From Cardinalis cardinalis (Eukaryota; Chordata; Aves; Passeriformes; Cardinalidae), in assembly GCA_014549065.1 (NCBI GenBank), contig JACDOX010000265.1, positions 186,001 to 250,000 of the forward strand: a stretch of DNA of 64,000 bases. Direction: 5' to 3'. The notes under the pieces were generated by a model. It was not told where the DNA came from. It worked only from the letters and a program-made list of their open reading frames with translations, and made no database searches. Shown piece by piece: positions 1 through 12,420 of the stretch. Positions within the stretch are counted from its first letter, which is position 1. Every line of letters starts with the position of its first letter. Made by a program: the position numbers and the translations under genes.

Positions 1-2202
1 GATTTTCAGAGACAGTTCACTGACACAGAGGAAACTCAGAGTGGTTNGGGTTTCTCTGTTTGTTTTTCATCATCTTTAATTCTGTAACTATGGAATTTCT
101 AAACAATAAGTTAAATCTTCAGAGGGNAGTAAATAGTTTTAGAGGATTTTTTTGAACCATGCAGAGTTACAGCAATTCTGCAGCCCAAGACTGGCAGTGT
201 GTAAGTGCCTAAAAAGAAGCAAAAATCCCAGTGAATTCAGAACCANTCAATTACGGATTAAGGGTTGGATGTGATTCCTTTTATAATCATTGTCATGTTT
301 ATGACTGACTTAAAGAAAATGAAAATCAGTCCCAAAAAGTGCTAATCATTNCTCTTTCTGATTTTCTTACCCTTAATATTTTATATCCTGCTTTTTGGCC
401 CTTTTTAACCCTNTCCCTTTCTTTCTATTTNTTTTTTTTTAAGTATTCTTTGTCTCACATCCAGTTATACAATTAAAAGTATTNTAATCTTATCAAAATG
501 CATGGAAAACTGTATAAAACAAACCACATATTTTAAAACAGGATATGCTAGCCTCACAAATGTAAAATGCTAAAGTATTTGGCTACATACTAATATGAGT
601 TTTTCATTTCATTTGACAGGACCTCCAAGTCCAAGACAGTTTTTGTGGAAGACAACAATCACAGAGAGGATCCATAATTTTCATGCTTAGTCTTGTTTGG
701 TGCCTTAATAATATTTAATTACACTTATTTCTCCATATAGTTGAGTTGTAACTTGTATTGCAAAATGCCTAAGAAATGTTGTGAACTAAAACAAAATATA
801 GAAAGAGCGAATAAAGTTTCTTGAGAAATCAGAAGATGACTCAGATTTCCAAAAAGCCGACACCATTGAGCCATCCTGAGCTGTTTGATTACAGGTAAAA
901 GCCAGATTTCCTAAAATATTTTCTGTATTTGTCACAGTGTCTTAAGAGGTAGTCCCTCATAGGTGCAAATTGTTTAAAATGTGCTCTGCTTGGCCTGGTT
1001 TTTAAATTTGTTTTCTCTCTCTGACTTTTTTCAGGCTTCTTCATTTAGATGTAGCTTGGTTGGTCAACCTTTATATTGACATTAAATTTCAATATTAATA
1101 TTTTTCAATACTAATATTATTTCAGTACCAATATTTTATGCTCTAACGCCTTTGATAAAGTATAAAAGTCTAACTTTTATGAACTTTCTTGTTCCTAAAT
1201 GGACCCATGAGATTTATGAACTGAAAATACTCAGAGGTGAGATGAGGTTCATGATANAAATTTTCCAAAATAATGTAACTGACCACTCTATGAAGCTATT
1301 CCAGAAACACTTTTTTTTCTTTTTCAAATCAGCTGCTGATTGACATCTGATGATATATATAAGGAATTTAAAAATATTAAGGGATTTTNATCCTACAAAA
1401 TGCTTTCCCATTTGAACCCGTTTGAAGAAGTTATAGCTGTACTACAAATATCTTAAACCATTATAATTTTGATAATGGCTCTTTCTCTTAAAAATATATA
1501 TTCACTATTTAATTATATCTGTAGAAAATTCAAGCAAATAAGTAATTTTATTTTTGACCATAGACTCAGTGTCATGAGTTCTTTCTTCTTTTCCCAAAAG
1601 GTTTTGTTTGTGATACTTTCTTAGANTCTGAATAGTATTAACATTTCAAACAAAGTTTTTTTAAGGATCCATAAATGAATTCAGATGGATTAGGTGGGTA
1701 AAGGGCCCCCAGCTAATGGAAAGATCTTTGGGTCATTGAAAAGNGCAGATGTTCTAACATGAAGATCTACAATAACTCGATTCATACCACCACACCTCCA
1801 TTGTAAAAGATGTTTTCAGATTCTTGTATTGTATCCTTCAGCAGTATGTTCCTTCAGGTTCTTCCCTCTAGAAACTGACATAAAATATGTTTTCTTGCTC
1901 TCAGAATTGAAACATAGATAGCACATAAAAAATGTTGTGAACTTTTACATAAATGTAAATATACCAGATGTAGGTGAAAGTAAAAAAGTTTATTTAACTG
2001 ATAATCTAATAAGAATATTATGTGTAATTGGAATNGGAGACAAAAAGATAAAATAGTCAGATATATTTAATTAAATAACAACAAATGAATTCAAGGTGTT
2101 ATCTAATGGCCTCATATTACATGACACTTCCCATGCTTCAGTCTGAAAAAAATCGTCCTTTATTAAGGAAGTAAAAAATAAGAATTTCCTCCCCTGATTT
2201 TC
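1..2202. other. AT-rich non-coding DNA, nothing assigned
   Basis: No exon, RNA gene or recognisable transposon was seen. Open frames are short (about 60-70 codons), AT-driven and resemble no family. Single N bases are common. Confidence 0.6.
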
Positions 2203-2237
2203 TGACTTGCAGAAACACACAGTGTTTCTGCAAGTCA
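2203..2237. repeat. Perfect 16-bp inverted repeat (hairpin)
   Basis: The left arm at 2203-2218 (TGACTTGCAGAAACAC) is the exact reverse complement of the right arm at 2222-2237, with the 3-base spacer ACA between them. The right arm ends where the 3' end of the adjacent minus-strand CR1 begins. It may be a templated (snap-back) repair product at the insertion junction. Such a tight stem is also a replication-slippage hazard. No function is inferred. Confidence 0.85.
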
Positions 2238-3110
2238 ATGAGTAAGATTGGAAGGGCCCAATGGAGGTTGTCCAGTCCAACCTCATTGATTAAGACTCAT
2301 CTTAAAGCACACTACTCAGGATTGTATCCAGATGGCTTTTAAATATATCNAGANAAGGAGGCTCTACAGTCTCCCTGGGCAATCTGTTCCAGTGTGCAGT
2401 GACTGTATGAGGGTCCACAGTGAAGAAGTTATTTCTCATGTTCAGGTGGAACTTCCNGTGCATTAGTTTCTGCCTGTATCCTCTTGTACTATTGGTTGGC
2501 ACCACCAAGAAGAGCCTGGATCCNTCCACTTGACAGTCTCCCTTCAGATACTTATGGACGTTGATGAAGGCCCCTCTCAGTTGTCCTTACTCAGGGCTGA
2601 ACAGNCCCAACTCCCCAGCCTCTCCTTTTAAGNGAGATGCTCCCGTCNCTTTANCATCTTTGTCACCCTCCACTGGACCAGCTCCAAGAGCTCCATGTTG
2701 TCTCTCTTTTCCTGAGAAGTCCACAACTCGCCACAGAACTCCAGATGTTCCTTACTACGGCTCAGTAGAGGGGCAGGATCACCTCCCTTGTCCTACTGCC
2801 AATGTTCTTCCTAATGCACCCCATGATAAACCTTGACATTCATGGCCACAAGGCCATGCTGCTGGCTCNTGGACAGTTTGTTTTCCACCAGGATTCCCAG
2901 GTACTTCTCCACAGAGCTGCATCCCAGCAGGTCAGCCCCAGCCTTTACTGGTCCTTGGGGTTGTTCCTCACCAGGTGCAGGATCCTGCACTTGCCTTTGT
3001 TGAATTTCTGAAGAATTTCNTTTCTGCCCATCTCTCCAACCTGTCAAGGTCCTTCTGAAGGGCTCTGGGGTAAGGACAAAGAGTCAGTACTGGCCTCAGG
3101 CCCCACAGGG
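2237..3110 (-). mobile_element. CR1 LINE fragment, 5'-truncated, minus strand
   Basis: Read on the minus strand, this is the last part of CR1 ORF2 plus the 3' UTR. The plus strand shows the usual reverse-complement landmarks in order: a TTGGAAGGG tail region near 2250, CTCCCTGGGCAATCTGTTCCAGTG near 2371, the 'tctcctttt' and 'cactggaccagctccaagagctccatg' stretches near 2620-2700, and 'tgcaggatcctgcacttgccttt' near 2980. A minus-strand frame still reads AGADLLGCSSVEKYLGILVE, matching the CR1 region just before the 3' UTR. The element is broken by stops and indels and is truncated at its 5' end near 3080-3110, as most genomic CR1 copies are. The 5' limit is approximate. Confidence 0.9.
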
Positions 3111-3221
3111 TTTCCCTTGTACCACAGTCAACACCAACTGTAGCTTGAAGTGGGTATTTTGCACATCAACAGCTAGTCCCCTGAATGTTTGAACCATCAG
3201 TTCCAGCCTCTTCCAGTATCA
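3111..3221. other. Unassigned spacer between CR1 and the next repeat
   Basis: This is less AT-rich than the surroundings and may be further decayed CR1 sequence, but I cannot align it by eye. Confidence 0.3.
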
Positions 3222-3420
3222 CTGTTGGATACATTCTTCTCCCCAGACGTAGGATGATTGGACNGTAGTATCCCTTTTATCTTGAGTTCTGTTTGGGGAG
3301 GGGTGGACTTCTGGGGTCACAGATGAACTGCTTCTTTGCAGTTTGCTATAGTGAGCAAAAGTCCTCTGATGATTTTAGAAATGCTTAAGCCATTAAGCAT
3401 TTATTGCTCACAGAATGTAG
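3222..3420. repeat. Unclassified dispersed repeat, copy A
   Basis: It shares a collinear series of matches with 14560-14767 plus 15440-15535: ATTCTTCTCC...AGACGTAGGATGATTGGAC, then TTTATCTTGAGTTC, then CTGCTTCTTTGCAGTTT, then TGATGATTTTAGAAATGCTTAAGCCATT. In the second copy the equivalent of TGATGATTT...TTAAGCCATT is interrupted by an LTR, so copy A approximates the unoccupied state. It could be an old LTR or a DNA transposon; I do not recognise the family. Confidence 0.55.
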
Positions 3421-5260
3421 TAAAGGAAACACAGTTACAGAACTGTGGTCTTCCATCCAGATCCCATTATGCACAATTTAACAATATTTTATAAATAAAA
3501 GAGGTGAGGAAGATTTCTTTTGTATGAGGACTATGACTTGTATGCTGCTGTTATGACTCAACAGGAGATTTTTTCAGACTCTCTAGCAAATCTCAATGCC
3601 TCAGAAATATTTATGTTTTTAATTTAGTATATTGGAAAGAAAAAAGTCTTTTCTAGCTGACTGAAATGTTAAAAGGAATTTATGCAAATCAGATTATGTC
3701 AGTCTCATTAAAATGTTAATTTTGAAGTCAGATTAATTATAATATTTTAGATTTTTGAGCTATTTTTGTTTAGAAACAGTCTCTTCCCTTACTAGACTAT
3801 CACCAAGGCAAATTTTCTTTGAAGATATGTTTGAAAGATTTTTTTCATCGCTTACAGCAGACAGATTTGGGGGCTGGAGGAGAGAATAGGGAATATGTAA
3901 CCATGACGGCAGCAGGAAGAAATTCTTATCAATGGACAAAACTTCTTAGAGAGAAGTACACAGTTTATTTGTATAACACATATTCAAAGTAATTTTGAGG
4001 AATGTTATAGTATATTATTTCTTCTTCTTCTTCTAATATCCTAAAATCTTTTGGGGTTTGGATTTATCAGGTTTTTTTTGGCTGGGTTCAATTTTTTTTT
4101 TCCCTTTGGCAGGCAGTCAATACTTTGAGATGTTTCCATTGTTAAGAAAAATTGCTAATGATACTTAGTTATTTCATGTTCAGTTCTGTTGATTTTCATG
4201 AGCAATTCAAATGGCCTTATCAAGCCAGAGAAATCAATTTGCAGATTTTCTGTTTTCTAAACAGACTTTTCAGTTAATACAANCTCTAGCACAGTTGTTT
4301 TGGTTCCCATCAATCTTTCATTTCTTCTGACTCCTTGTTGCCTTTGGCATCCTTTCACATACAAGCACACATCACCACACAGGTAAAATACAAGTGCTAG
4401 AGCCTCCACATATTTTATACAGCTCCAAGGAACCCATTCTGAATTTCTCAGGGGTTTAATTGAACTCTGGTTTGGGACANTGACTTCAATTTTTTTCAGC
4501 TGCTCTCCACCTGTATCTTGCTCTAAATGCTTCCTCCATTTAAGCAGGCTGACAAGCAGATTCACTGATACCAGTGAGATAAGTCATTGCTCATTTAACA
4601 AAGGCAAGAGGACCTGCAGCTTGCAGCTTTCTCCACTATTACCAGTGTCGGTTTGCACTACTATAAAACGTTGACATGTAGGCACTGGGGCTACGCTCGT
4701 TAATACTGCTCAGGGAAGTACAGCATCTGTGCTTGTCAGACAGAAGGATAGAGCCTTGGGCTCCTCACTCATCATTGCCCTTTGGAGCAAGTGACTGTAG
4801 CTGTACACAGGAACTATCCCTCTTCTGTGAAACATGGTACAAACATAATTGAAATGGGAAAAGAAGTAGAAAGGGAATATTTGTTGTCCTCTAACATTTC
4901 TTCATGAGCAAAACAAATCTGCCTTTCAGCTTTTTGAATCTAAGAAGTTTGGAAGGATCTCTGTCTTTACTGTAGCTACAAGTATTTGCATTAAAGATTA
5001 ATGTGATTCTTCCACAGCTGAAAAGCACAATTAGTATTGACAAATAGCATTGAAATCACATATGCTGGAAGGTGGAGGTATGTATCTTATTTGAAAAGCA
5101 ATATTTTAATTTGATAATGTATCATACTATGTTCACAGTCTAAAGTTATCTTTTATCTGCAGATAAAAGGACGAACCGAAACTTAAGCTTTAAACCACGG
5201 ATGGGGATACATATTCTGTACCCAGAGCTTGAGGTTGTTTCTTTCTGGAGTCTGAGGTAG
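3421..5260. other. Non-coding DNA, nothing assigned
   Basis: There is a short (TTC)n run at about 4018-4034. The block at 4257-4830 is less AT-rich than its flanks and has a 102-codon minus-strand frame with two N-containing codons and no recognisable domain. I do not treat it as a gene. Confidence 0.5.
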
Positions 5261-6210
5261 TGTATATATCCTGTTTTGCGTTGGGTATCCATACTAATAT
5301 TTTGGCAGTGTGTCACTCCAAGGGTGTCCTCTGTGAGGTGGGACCAATGCTGACCATGCTGGATACAGCTGGTTCCAGCCAATTCCAGCCATCTCTACAG
5401 CAGATCCAGCACAGAACAAAGCTGAACACATCACTGAATAAATATAGGGCAAAACAGTGTGCAGCAGTGTGAGAGGGAGAAGAAAAAGCATGAGAAACAG
5501 CCCTGNAGACTCCAAGATGAGAGTACAAGGAGAGCCAGTGGTGCTTCAGGTACCAGAGCAGAGATTCCCCTGCAACTTGTTGGGGAGACCACAGTAGAGA
5601 AGGTATCTCCCTGCAGGCAATGGAGACAACCATGCCAGAGTCGGTGGCTTCTTTTGGCAAAATCTGCATGTCATGAAGAGCCCCTGCTGGAGCAGATTCT
5701 CACAACAGGAACTGCTGCTGGTTGAAAGCATGCTCTGGATTGGGTTTATCCTGGAGGACTGCAGCCTGTGGAGAGGACTGAGGCCAGAGCAGCTCTTAAA
5801 AGTAGCCCATGGGAAAGAANCATGTTGGATCTGGGGAAAAGCTTGAGGAGGGAGAGTCAGGATGTCTTCATGGACTCACTGCAATCTCCTACTTCCCATC
5901 CCCAATGCACTGCTCAGATTGAGGGGAGATGGATGAGTCAGGAATGAAGGAATTGCATCGAGACTGGGAAAAGAAGCGGAGTCAAAGGTATTTTGATTTT
6001 TGTCTTTACTTCTCAATATCCAAATTTGTTTTATTTGACAATGAATGACAATAATTTTCCCCAAATCAAATCTGGTTTTCCTATGATGGTAATTGATAAA
6101 TGATCTCCTTATGTTTATCTAGATGCACAAACTCTTTCATTTTCCCCCTGAGCAGTTGAGAAAAGAAGCTGGATGGGCATATGGCATCAAGACAAGGTTA
6201 AGTCACCTTG
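5261..6210 (+). mobile_element. Old, near full-length avian ERV LTR (family 1, copy 1)
   Basis: Recognised as a long avian ERV LTR from diagnostic stretches in order. The 5' end is TGTATAT...TTTTGCGTTGGG (5261). An upstream part runs 'agaaacagccctgnagactccaaga' (about 5492). Next is 'agcagagattcccctgca' (about 5558). The middle is made of degenerate units of the form 'ctggagcag...ctgcagcctgtgga' (5680-5790). Then come 'aataattttccccaa' (6050), a 'gatggtaattgataaatgatctc' segment (6085) and the terminal 'agctggatgggcatatggcatcaa' (6169). It is heavily diverged, so it is an old insertion. I see no internal retroviral region on either side, so it is most likely a solo LTR. The 3' end should be CACCACA-like but has decayed to about 6207-6210. 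Confidence 0.8.
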
Positions 6211-9200
6211 CTGAAATTTTCTGAGCTCTTGCTCCTCTCAGTGGGTTTCACTCTGTAAACAGTGGATGGGAGTAGGCACCTTTAGAAGGAAATGCATCTG
6301 ACCTGTCTAAGTGTGAGCCGAAGCAAACATTACCTTGATGTTGCCTTGATTAGAAAGAGACCCAGGAGTGACTAGTTCAGTCTTAGATGCCAAGATTTTA
6401 GACATCTTATTTTCTATCCGTGCTTCAGTCTTTTAAGTTCTGGATACCAACTTTGATGTGCTGTCAGAGAACATAAAGTCATTCGATTTTAGACTTTACA
6501 TGCTTTGTTTCTTGTAATAAACATTAGCAAGAGAATAGTCATTCTTTTTTCTTTTGCATTTAATTTTCACACAGCTTTTTTCTTTTTTCTCTTTCCTTTC
6601 TTTTTTTTTTCCTTTATTTTCCTTTTATCCTAGAACAAAAAAGGATTAAAATGGTAGCCAGAGATCTATTGAAAAGTATTTATAAAATATTAAGGATTAT
6701 ATTGTATTATATATATCTTTTGTCCATATGGGCATTTCTCCACTCTTCTTGATCCTAGTAACACCATCCTTCTCATCAGTATCCAAAGGAAAAAAAAANC
6801 ATTTTTTACCCCTTTTTTAGAATTTTTAAAAATTCTTTTTGGCCGTTTATCAACATTTTTATCATACAATAATTGACTGGTGACAAGAATCTCATTTCTC
6901 TCTGGTCTCTAATGTAATCTGTAAATTATATTACTGAACCTTACTCACTGCAACTGACATACTTTGCATTTTGACTGGTTGGTCATACAGCCTCTCTTTT
7001 GAGATTTAGATTGCCAAAAATGTAACGGAGAAATAGAATGGCTTCCTGCCAATCAAATTACACAACATTGAAAAGGTCACAGTTACATAGTATATTACTG
7101 TCTTTCAGAAATTATACTGGGTATTAAAATTCTCTGACGTTTCATTTCACTGACAAAGACTGTAGTAAGAAGAGGAAAAAGCAGGCTTTGTGACCACAGT
7201 GTTTATGATGGTGATAAAGGAAAAACAAGCAAACAAAACCCAAGACCCCTGGGAAAACCTGACCCTTTTTCATTATATTGTGTTTTCTAATGAGTGGGGT
7301 CCTTCTGGTTAGAAATGCCAAACAAAATTTATTAGATCAGAACTGTCTGGTCAGCTCTGAGTTAGAACATAGTACTTCTGTCTCAGAAGTAGACTGTGAA
7401 ATTAACTGTATGAGAAAATTAACAGATTGAAATGTTAAGTAAATTGCACCAGACAGTTTCCTCCTGTAATTTACTGTGGGTTCTGAAAAATTCAAAGTGA
7501 ATGTTCTAGTTACCTCCTCACGGCAGGGTGGAATCAAATCTCAAAACTCCTTCCACACTGGATGAGTAGCAAAGTAGCATGTCAGGAAAGTCATCACTTC
7601 TGGCCTCAGAGACCCATATTGAAATCAATTTTTAAGTTCATTACTATTTCATTGTTTGGGACTTTTCCCAAACACACTGTAGTTTGTGCGTCAGTCATCA
7701 CACACAAATAGTACCACAGCTTGACATTTTAACTCGAGAGTGGTTTATTACCTTATTTCCCAACAGAAAATTATTACATAAAGGAATGGATAAGTTGCTT
7801 TTAGTTTGTTTTGGATCACATGTTTATGATTATGTTATGGAACAGTTTGTCTCCAGCTTCTCCTCCTCATCTCAGATTAGTGAAACTAACAGAAAAAGTA
7901 ATAGAGGTTTAGGTTATCTTTTCATGCAGCCAACTTTCAAAATTTACTTAGCTGAAGTAGATCACCTAGGCTTAAAATATAACAATAATAGTCAAAAAGA
8001 AAACAAAAGGAAAAAAAGAAAAGCTGGAAANAAAGAAAGAAATAGAGTGACAACATAGGAAAAAATTAGATGTATAACAGAAATAGCAAGCAGAGAATAT
8101 GAATCATGAAGGGTTAAATATCATCACTTTCTGTTCAAAAAGTACTTCTTCAGAGCAGGTGCCCTGTATCAGAAAATATGTTTTTAAAAGGAGCTAGTAA
8201 TTATATTGAAGCTTTTAAAAAACTTATTTATTTGTTTATTTTCATTATTGTAATCTGTCTGCAGAAATACTGTTCCATAATATCATCCTTCATCCAGTGT
8301 CTCACTGCATTTCGAGTACATTTTAGAAATATTTTCATGTAAGCAAAAATGTACCAACTATACAGAATTGTCCCATGATCCACCAAAGTGCAGTGAATGC
8401 CATAATAAATATAGGTAAACACACATAACATCTAAAGTTGGACAAAGATTAAGATAACTAGGCCAACCATATACTTAATTTTCTTGAAATTTCATGTATT
8501 TTTGAGAAAAATCAGTTTCTAAATGTATAATGCAATGATTTTGGTAGCTTTTACTGGTACTGTGGCGGTAAGTGAATTCATGTTTTTAATTCCACAGGTG
8601 TTACTGCAATGGTAGTCACAGATTAAGATATATTTGAAGCTTTTGATAACTGCCAAGAGAATCTTTTCTGCTTCCTGTAGTATGCATGCTAATTGCACAG
8701 TCTTGGCATTCTTTTCCTAATAACTTGATTGGAAATGCTACATCTTAAAAAAGAATTTTTAATAAAAAATGAATTTGTCCTTTCTGACACTCTCCTCCTC
8801 CAAATTTTAAAATTTATTTTATTCCATTACAGATAAAATTTTCAATGTTTACTACAGAAATATTAATGGTAATGCATAGGCAAAGCATTGACAACACAGA
8901 GTACCTTTTACTGAAACTTAATATTTCTTAAACTTTTCTGACTTTTTAATTCCTTTCCCCTTTGTTTTTAAAAAAAATTACTGAACATATCCAAATTACA
9001 GAAGCTCCCATACACTTGGTTTTCAAGACATCTTGAGAAAGGTAAGTATTATGTTCATTAAATATAAGAACAGTATATATATATATATATGACTTCTGGA
9101 AAAACGGGAATGAAAAAAATTAAAAAAGAGACTACCACCCAGATAAACAAAAAAATGTAGGGAAATAATTGGTTTTTGTCGCACAGATTTATTAATATAA

Positions 9201-11520
9201 TTCCCTTCAGGCTAGAGGCTTGCACAACTGATTGCTCATTTAATGACATTAAGTCTTGCCTCACAACTGCACTAATGACTCTGATCTATGCTCAAAATTA
9301 AAATCCTGTTGTCACAAATGCTGCGAGTGAGCAGCAGGTGTATTATTTAAAATAGACATTTATAGTTTGAATGGGCTGTTCTTTATAAGGCAATAAGTTT
9401 GCATTTTAAAGTTTTAAGTGTTAGTCTAATGGTTTTTTTTAAATAAAACCAGCACTGTTTTGCAAACTAGGTTCTGATTGGGTATTCAAAATCAGTGCTG
9501 AGCTCTAAATTCTGCTGGGGTAAATCTGTGAGTCATGTGATAATCAAATATCATAGATTATAACGCCAAAAGGCATATCAAATGTGACCTACAGTAAAAG
9601 CTAGTATTAGCATTCTCAAGTGATGATGTCAACTAGTGAAAGAACCCAGATAATTTNTAATATTCTGTCTGATGCACAATTAGAACTCTCTATAAGCTAG
9701 TCTGGTAGCTAATTCTTTCATAATTCAAATTTTAAAGTCCTATTATTGAGCTGAATTTGCTTAGCTTCATTATTTTAAACTCTGTCAATTCTTTAACTTC
9801 TGTGGGCAGAGCTTATTACTGAGTTTTATGTTTATAATGAGAGACTTAGACTGGGATTCATCTAAAAAGAATTTAACAATGATACTCAGTTGGAGGTGAA
9901 GAACCTTAAATCTATGTGTGAATGTGTCAAGAGTTTGCAAGTGAGCCAGATTTCCAAAAACCCCTTGCTTTAGGCAATGAAGTCAACAGGACTTGGAGTT
10001 TTTTTCACTAGATGGACAAGAGGTTGAGCAAAATTGTTTTCCTGGCTCTTTTGACTGGACTCTCCAGGTCTCTACTCACAACGGCCAAGTTTTAGACCTT
10101 CACTGCACAGGTACTCACCAGTTTCAGGTATCTTAATTTGCAGCTAAATTACAATTTTCCTGCATATCTTTTTCCTACTGAATGCTGGTAACTCAAATAA
10201 TTTTCTGAAATCTGAAAAAAAATTGTATGCCTGTCCTCTGTTCTTAAATATGTCCAATAAGAACATTTAGATATCCAAAAGATTTAAGTCTCTGTTTAAG
10301 TTTAAGCACTTCTCTGTTTCCTTTAAATTCTAAGAATGCTGAAAGTTAAGCAGATGGCTAAGTTATGTGCTGGACTGAGGTCATTGTGTGTACTTCAGAA
10401 CATATGCAGACTCATGAGGAAACATACTGACAATTAAATGACTGCAACTTAACTTCTGTGTNTATCTGTGTTGTCTTCTGCTTTTGTTTAAACTACCTTT
10501 GTACTATTTAGATCTCAAGGGTTGCCTGTAGCATCTGCTCTGCTGTCTGCATCCTGTATAGAAACCCAAAATATGCCTGCTAATAAGCTTCCACACATAA
10601 ACTGATTAACACATAGAAGTTCATGAACCTTTTAAAAGAGACAGAGAATCACTGTGAAGTTCAAAACCAACACTGATGAATGACCTTTAAACTGTAATTT
10701 TGTTACTTTCTCTCTGCTAAATAGTTATAAGAGAGTACTTTCTACTTCCCTGATTGAGGGAAGGAAGTGAGAGTTGGAGAGACTACAAGGTCAGGAAGGA
10801 AAAGAGAAAGATTTGTTTGTTTGTTGATTTAATTAAGAAATGGATTTTTTTTTTTCTGAAGGCTATGGTGCAGTCAAGCTGCATTTATGAGAAGNAAGAA
10901 CTGATGCCAAGGTTCTACAACTTATATTATAAACATGGGTGAAAGCCAAATTATGCTTACACAAGAAAGGGTGCAAGCATAGAGGTAGAATTGATTCTCT
11001 TCTCCCTATTCATTATTAAGATACACAAAACAAATTACAGATTTATTTCCATTTATTTCAATAATTATCATATATCATAAAGGAGACAAGACAATCTTCA
11101 TTTTGCTTTGACTAAATAATAGTTGGTCCAGATTTAAATGTATGTAGATGATTTTATATTCCAACACTGATGCAGCAACGAGATTATGTCCAAAATAAAT
11201 ATGTATATTCATACATAAAAAACCCTAAAATAATACAAAAATATTATGATAGATTTGTTAAATTCTCAAAAATATTTATAAATAAGGAATTATCATCACT
11301 TACTGACTGTTATTCCTAGATGGATTCCAGAATTTCCTTCGATTCTAGCTATAACTTTTACATAAATGTTAGAACCACTGGTAAAATATTCAGATGGTCC
11401 AGTGTCTGGGGATTGATAAGTAGTAAACATGACACCAACATGGTGCCAGACATAGATTTGTAAACCAAAAAATAATACATATCTTACTGTGGACATATAT
11501 AATTCACTTATCTAAGTACA
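6211..11520. other. AT-rich non-coding DNA, nothing assigned
   Basis: About 5.3 kb without a recognisable element. It contains (TA)9 at 9073-9090 and several A- or T-rich tracts. A 124-codon plus-strand frame at 7684-8058 has no recognisable domain, ends in a lysine-rich read through A-rich DNA and contains an N codon, so I do not call it a gene. 8540-8720 and 9520-9660 are ordinary-looking single-copy sequence. Confidence 0.55.
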
Positions 11521-12420
11521 AGCACTATGACACATTTCAGAATGTGAAGATTTTCAAAGGGTGCGGGAATAATAGTGGATAATCAGCTGGACAAAAAAGA
11601 TAGACATCTTCCTAAGTGAATGAAAATTAAAGTCCTACAGGAGTGGGAACAGCAACAAATCCAAGAAGAGGTAGGGTCCAGACAGTGATGGTCTTGTGTT
11701 TGGCCTTAAATTCCCCGTGGCTTTCATGGGCCCTTCTCCCAGGTGGGACTTCTGGTCATTTGGCCACTGAGGAGCTGGGTTAGGGGNGTATGGAGCACTG
11801 CCTCCAGTGTGCCGTGACTGACAGCTCTGCTGGGTTGGAATACAGGCTCTAGGGGTGGGGGGTGTGGGGCAGAGCACTGCTTTGCAAGGGCAAGGCCAGA
11901 CCTGCCCCGTCCTGCACACACATGCCTCCCAAACTGTCTCAAGACATCAATCTGTCCAGTCTCTGGCACTGGTGAACCAGAAATTTTCAAGCTACGAAGG
12001 ACACTACTGCTATTCATTTTTTTCTTTTCCCCAGGAGAGACAGGATATCTTTCTCTATTCTATTGCCATCAACGTTCAGTCAATGGCAATTTCCACTTTT
12101 ATCTACTAATAATATAGAAGAGGATGTTTAGGTAGAGAACAGAGGATTGGTCTTCTAACACTGAACACTGAGTATGGCAGGGAGCTCTGGAGATCTCATA
12201 GTCCAGCCCATATTTGACCAAAGATGAGGTTTGAATGGGCTATACATGACGTTTTGCAGAAAGCTCGGTTCAAGGAGTCAGTTCCTCCTTGGAGCACTGG
12301 GCCAGAAGCTGAGAACTCTCTCCATGGCTCAGGTCACCTAAGGTATTGCCTAAGGTAATCCCTTGAGGATGAAAACCCTTTTCTTCTTGAGTGAGTGGAT
12401 TCTGAAAAATCTAAAACCTG
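11521..12420. repeat. Less AT-rich block, possible unclassified repeat
   Basis: Composition rises sharply, with G/C-rich stretches at 11720-11930 including GGGGTGGGGGGTGTGGGG. Both strands carry 84-97 codon frames that overlap each other, a sign of composition rather than coding. It resembles old LTR-type sequence in texture, but I could not match it to a known family. The boundaries are approximate. Confidence 0.3.

Noticed and set aside
4257..4565. 102-codon minus-strand frame in a less AT-rich block
   Set aside because: Two N codons, no known domain and no flanking exon structure.
7684..8058. 124-codon plus-strand frame starting MCVSHHTQ
   Set aside because: No recognisable domain, low-complexity Lys/Arg end and an N codon; AT-rich context without splice or promoter support.
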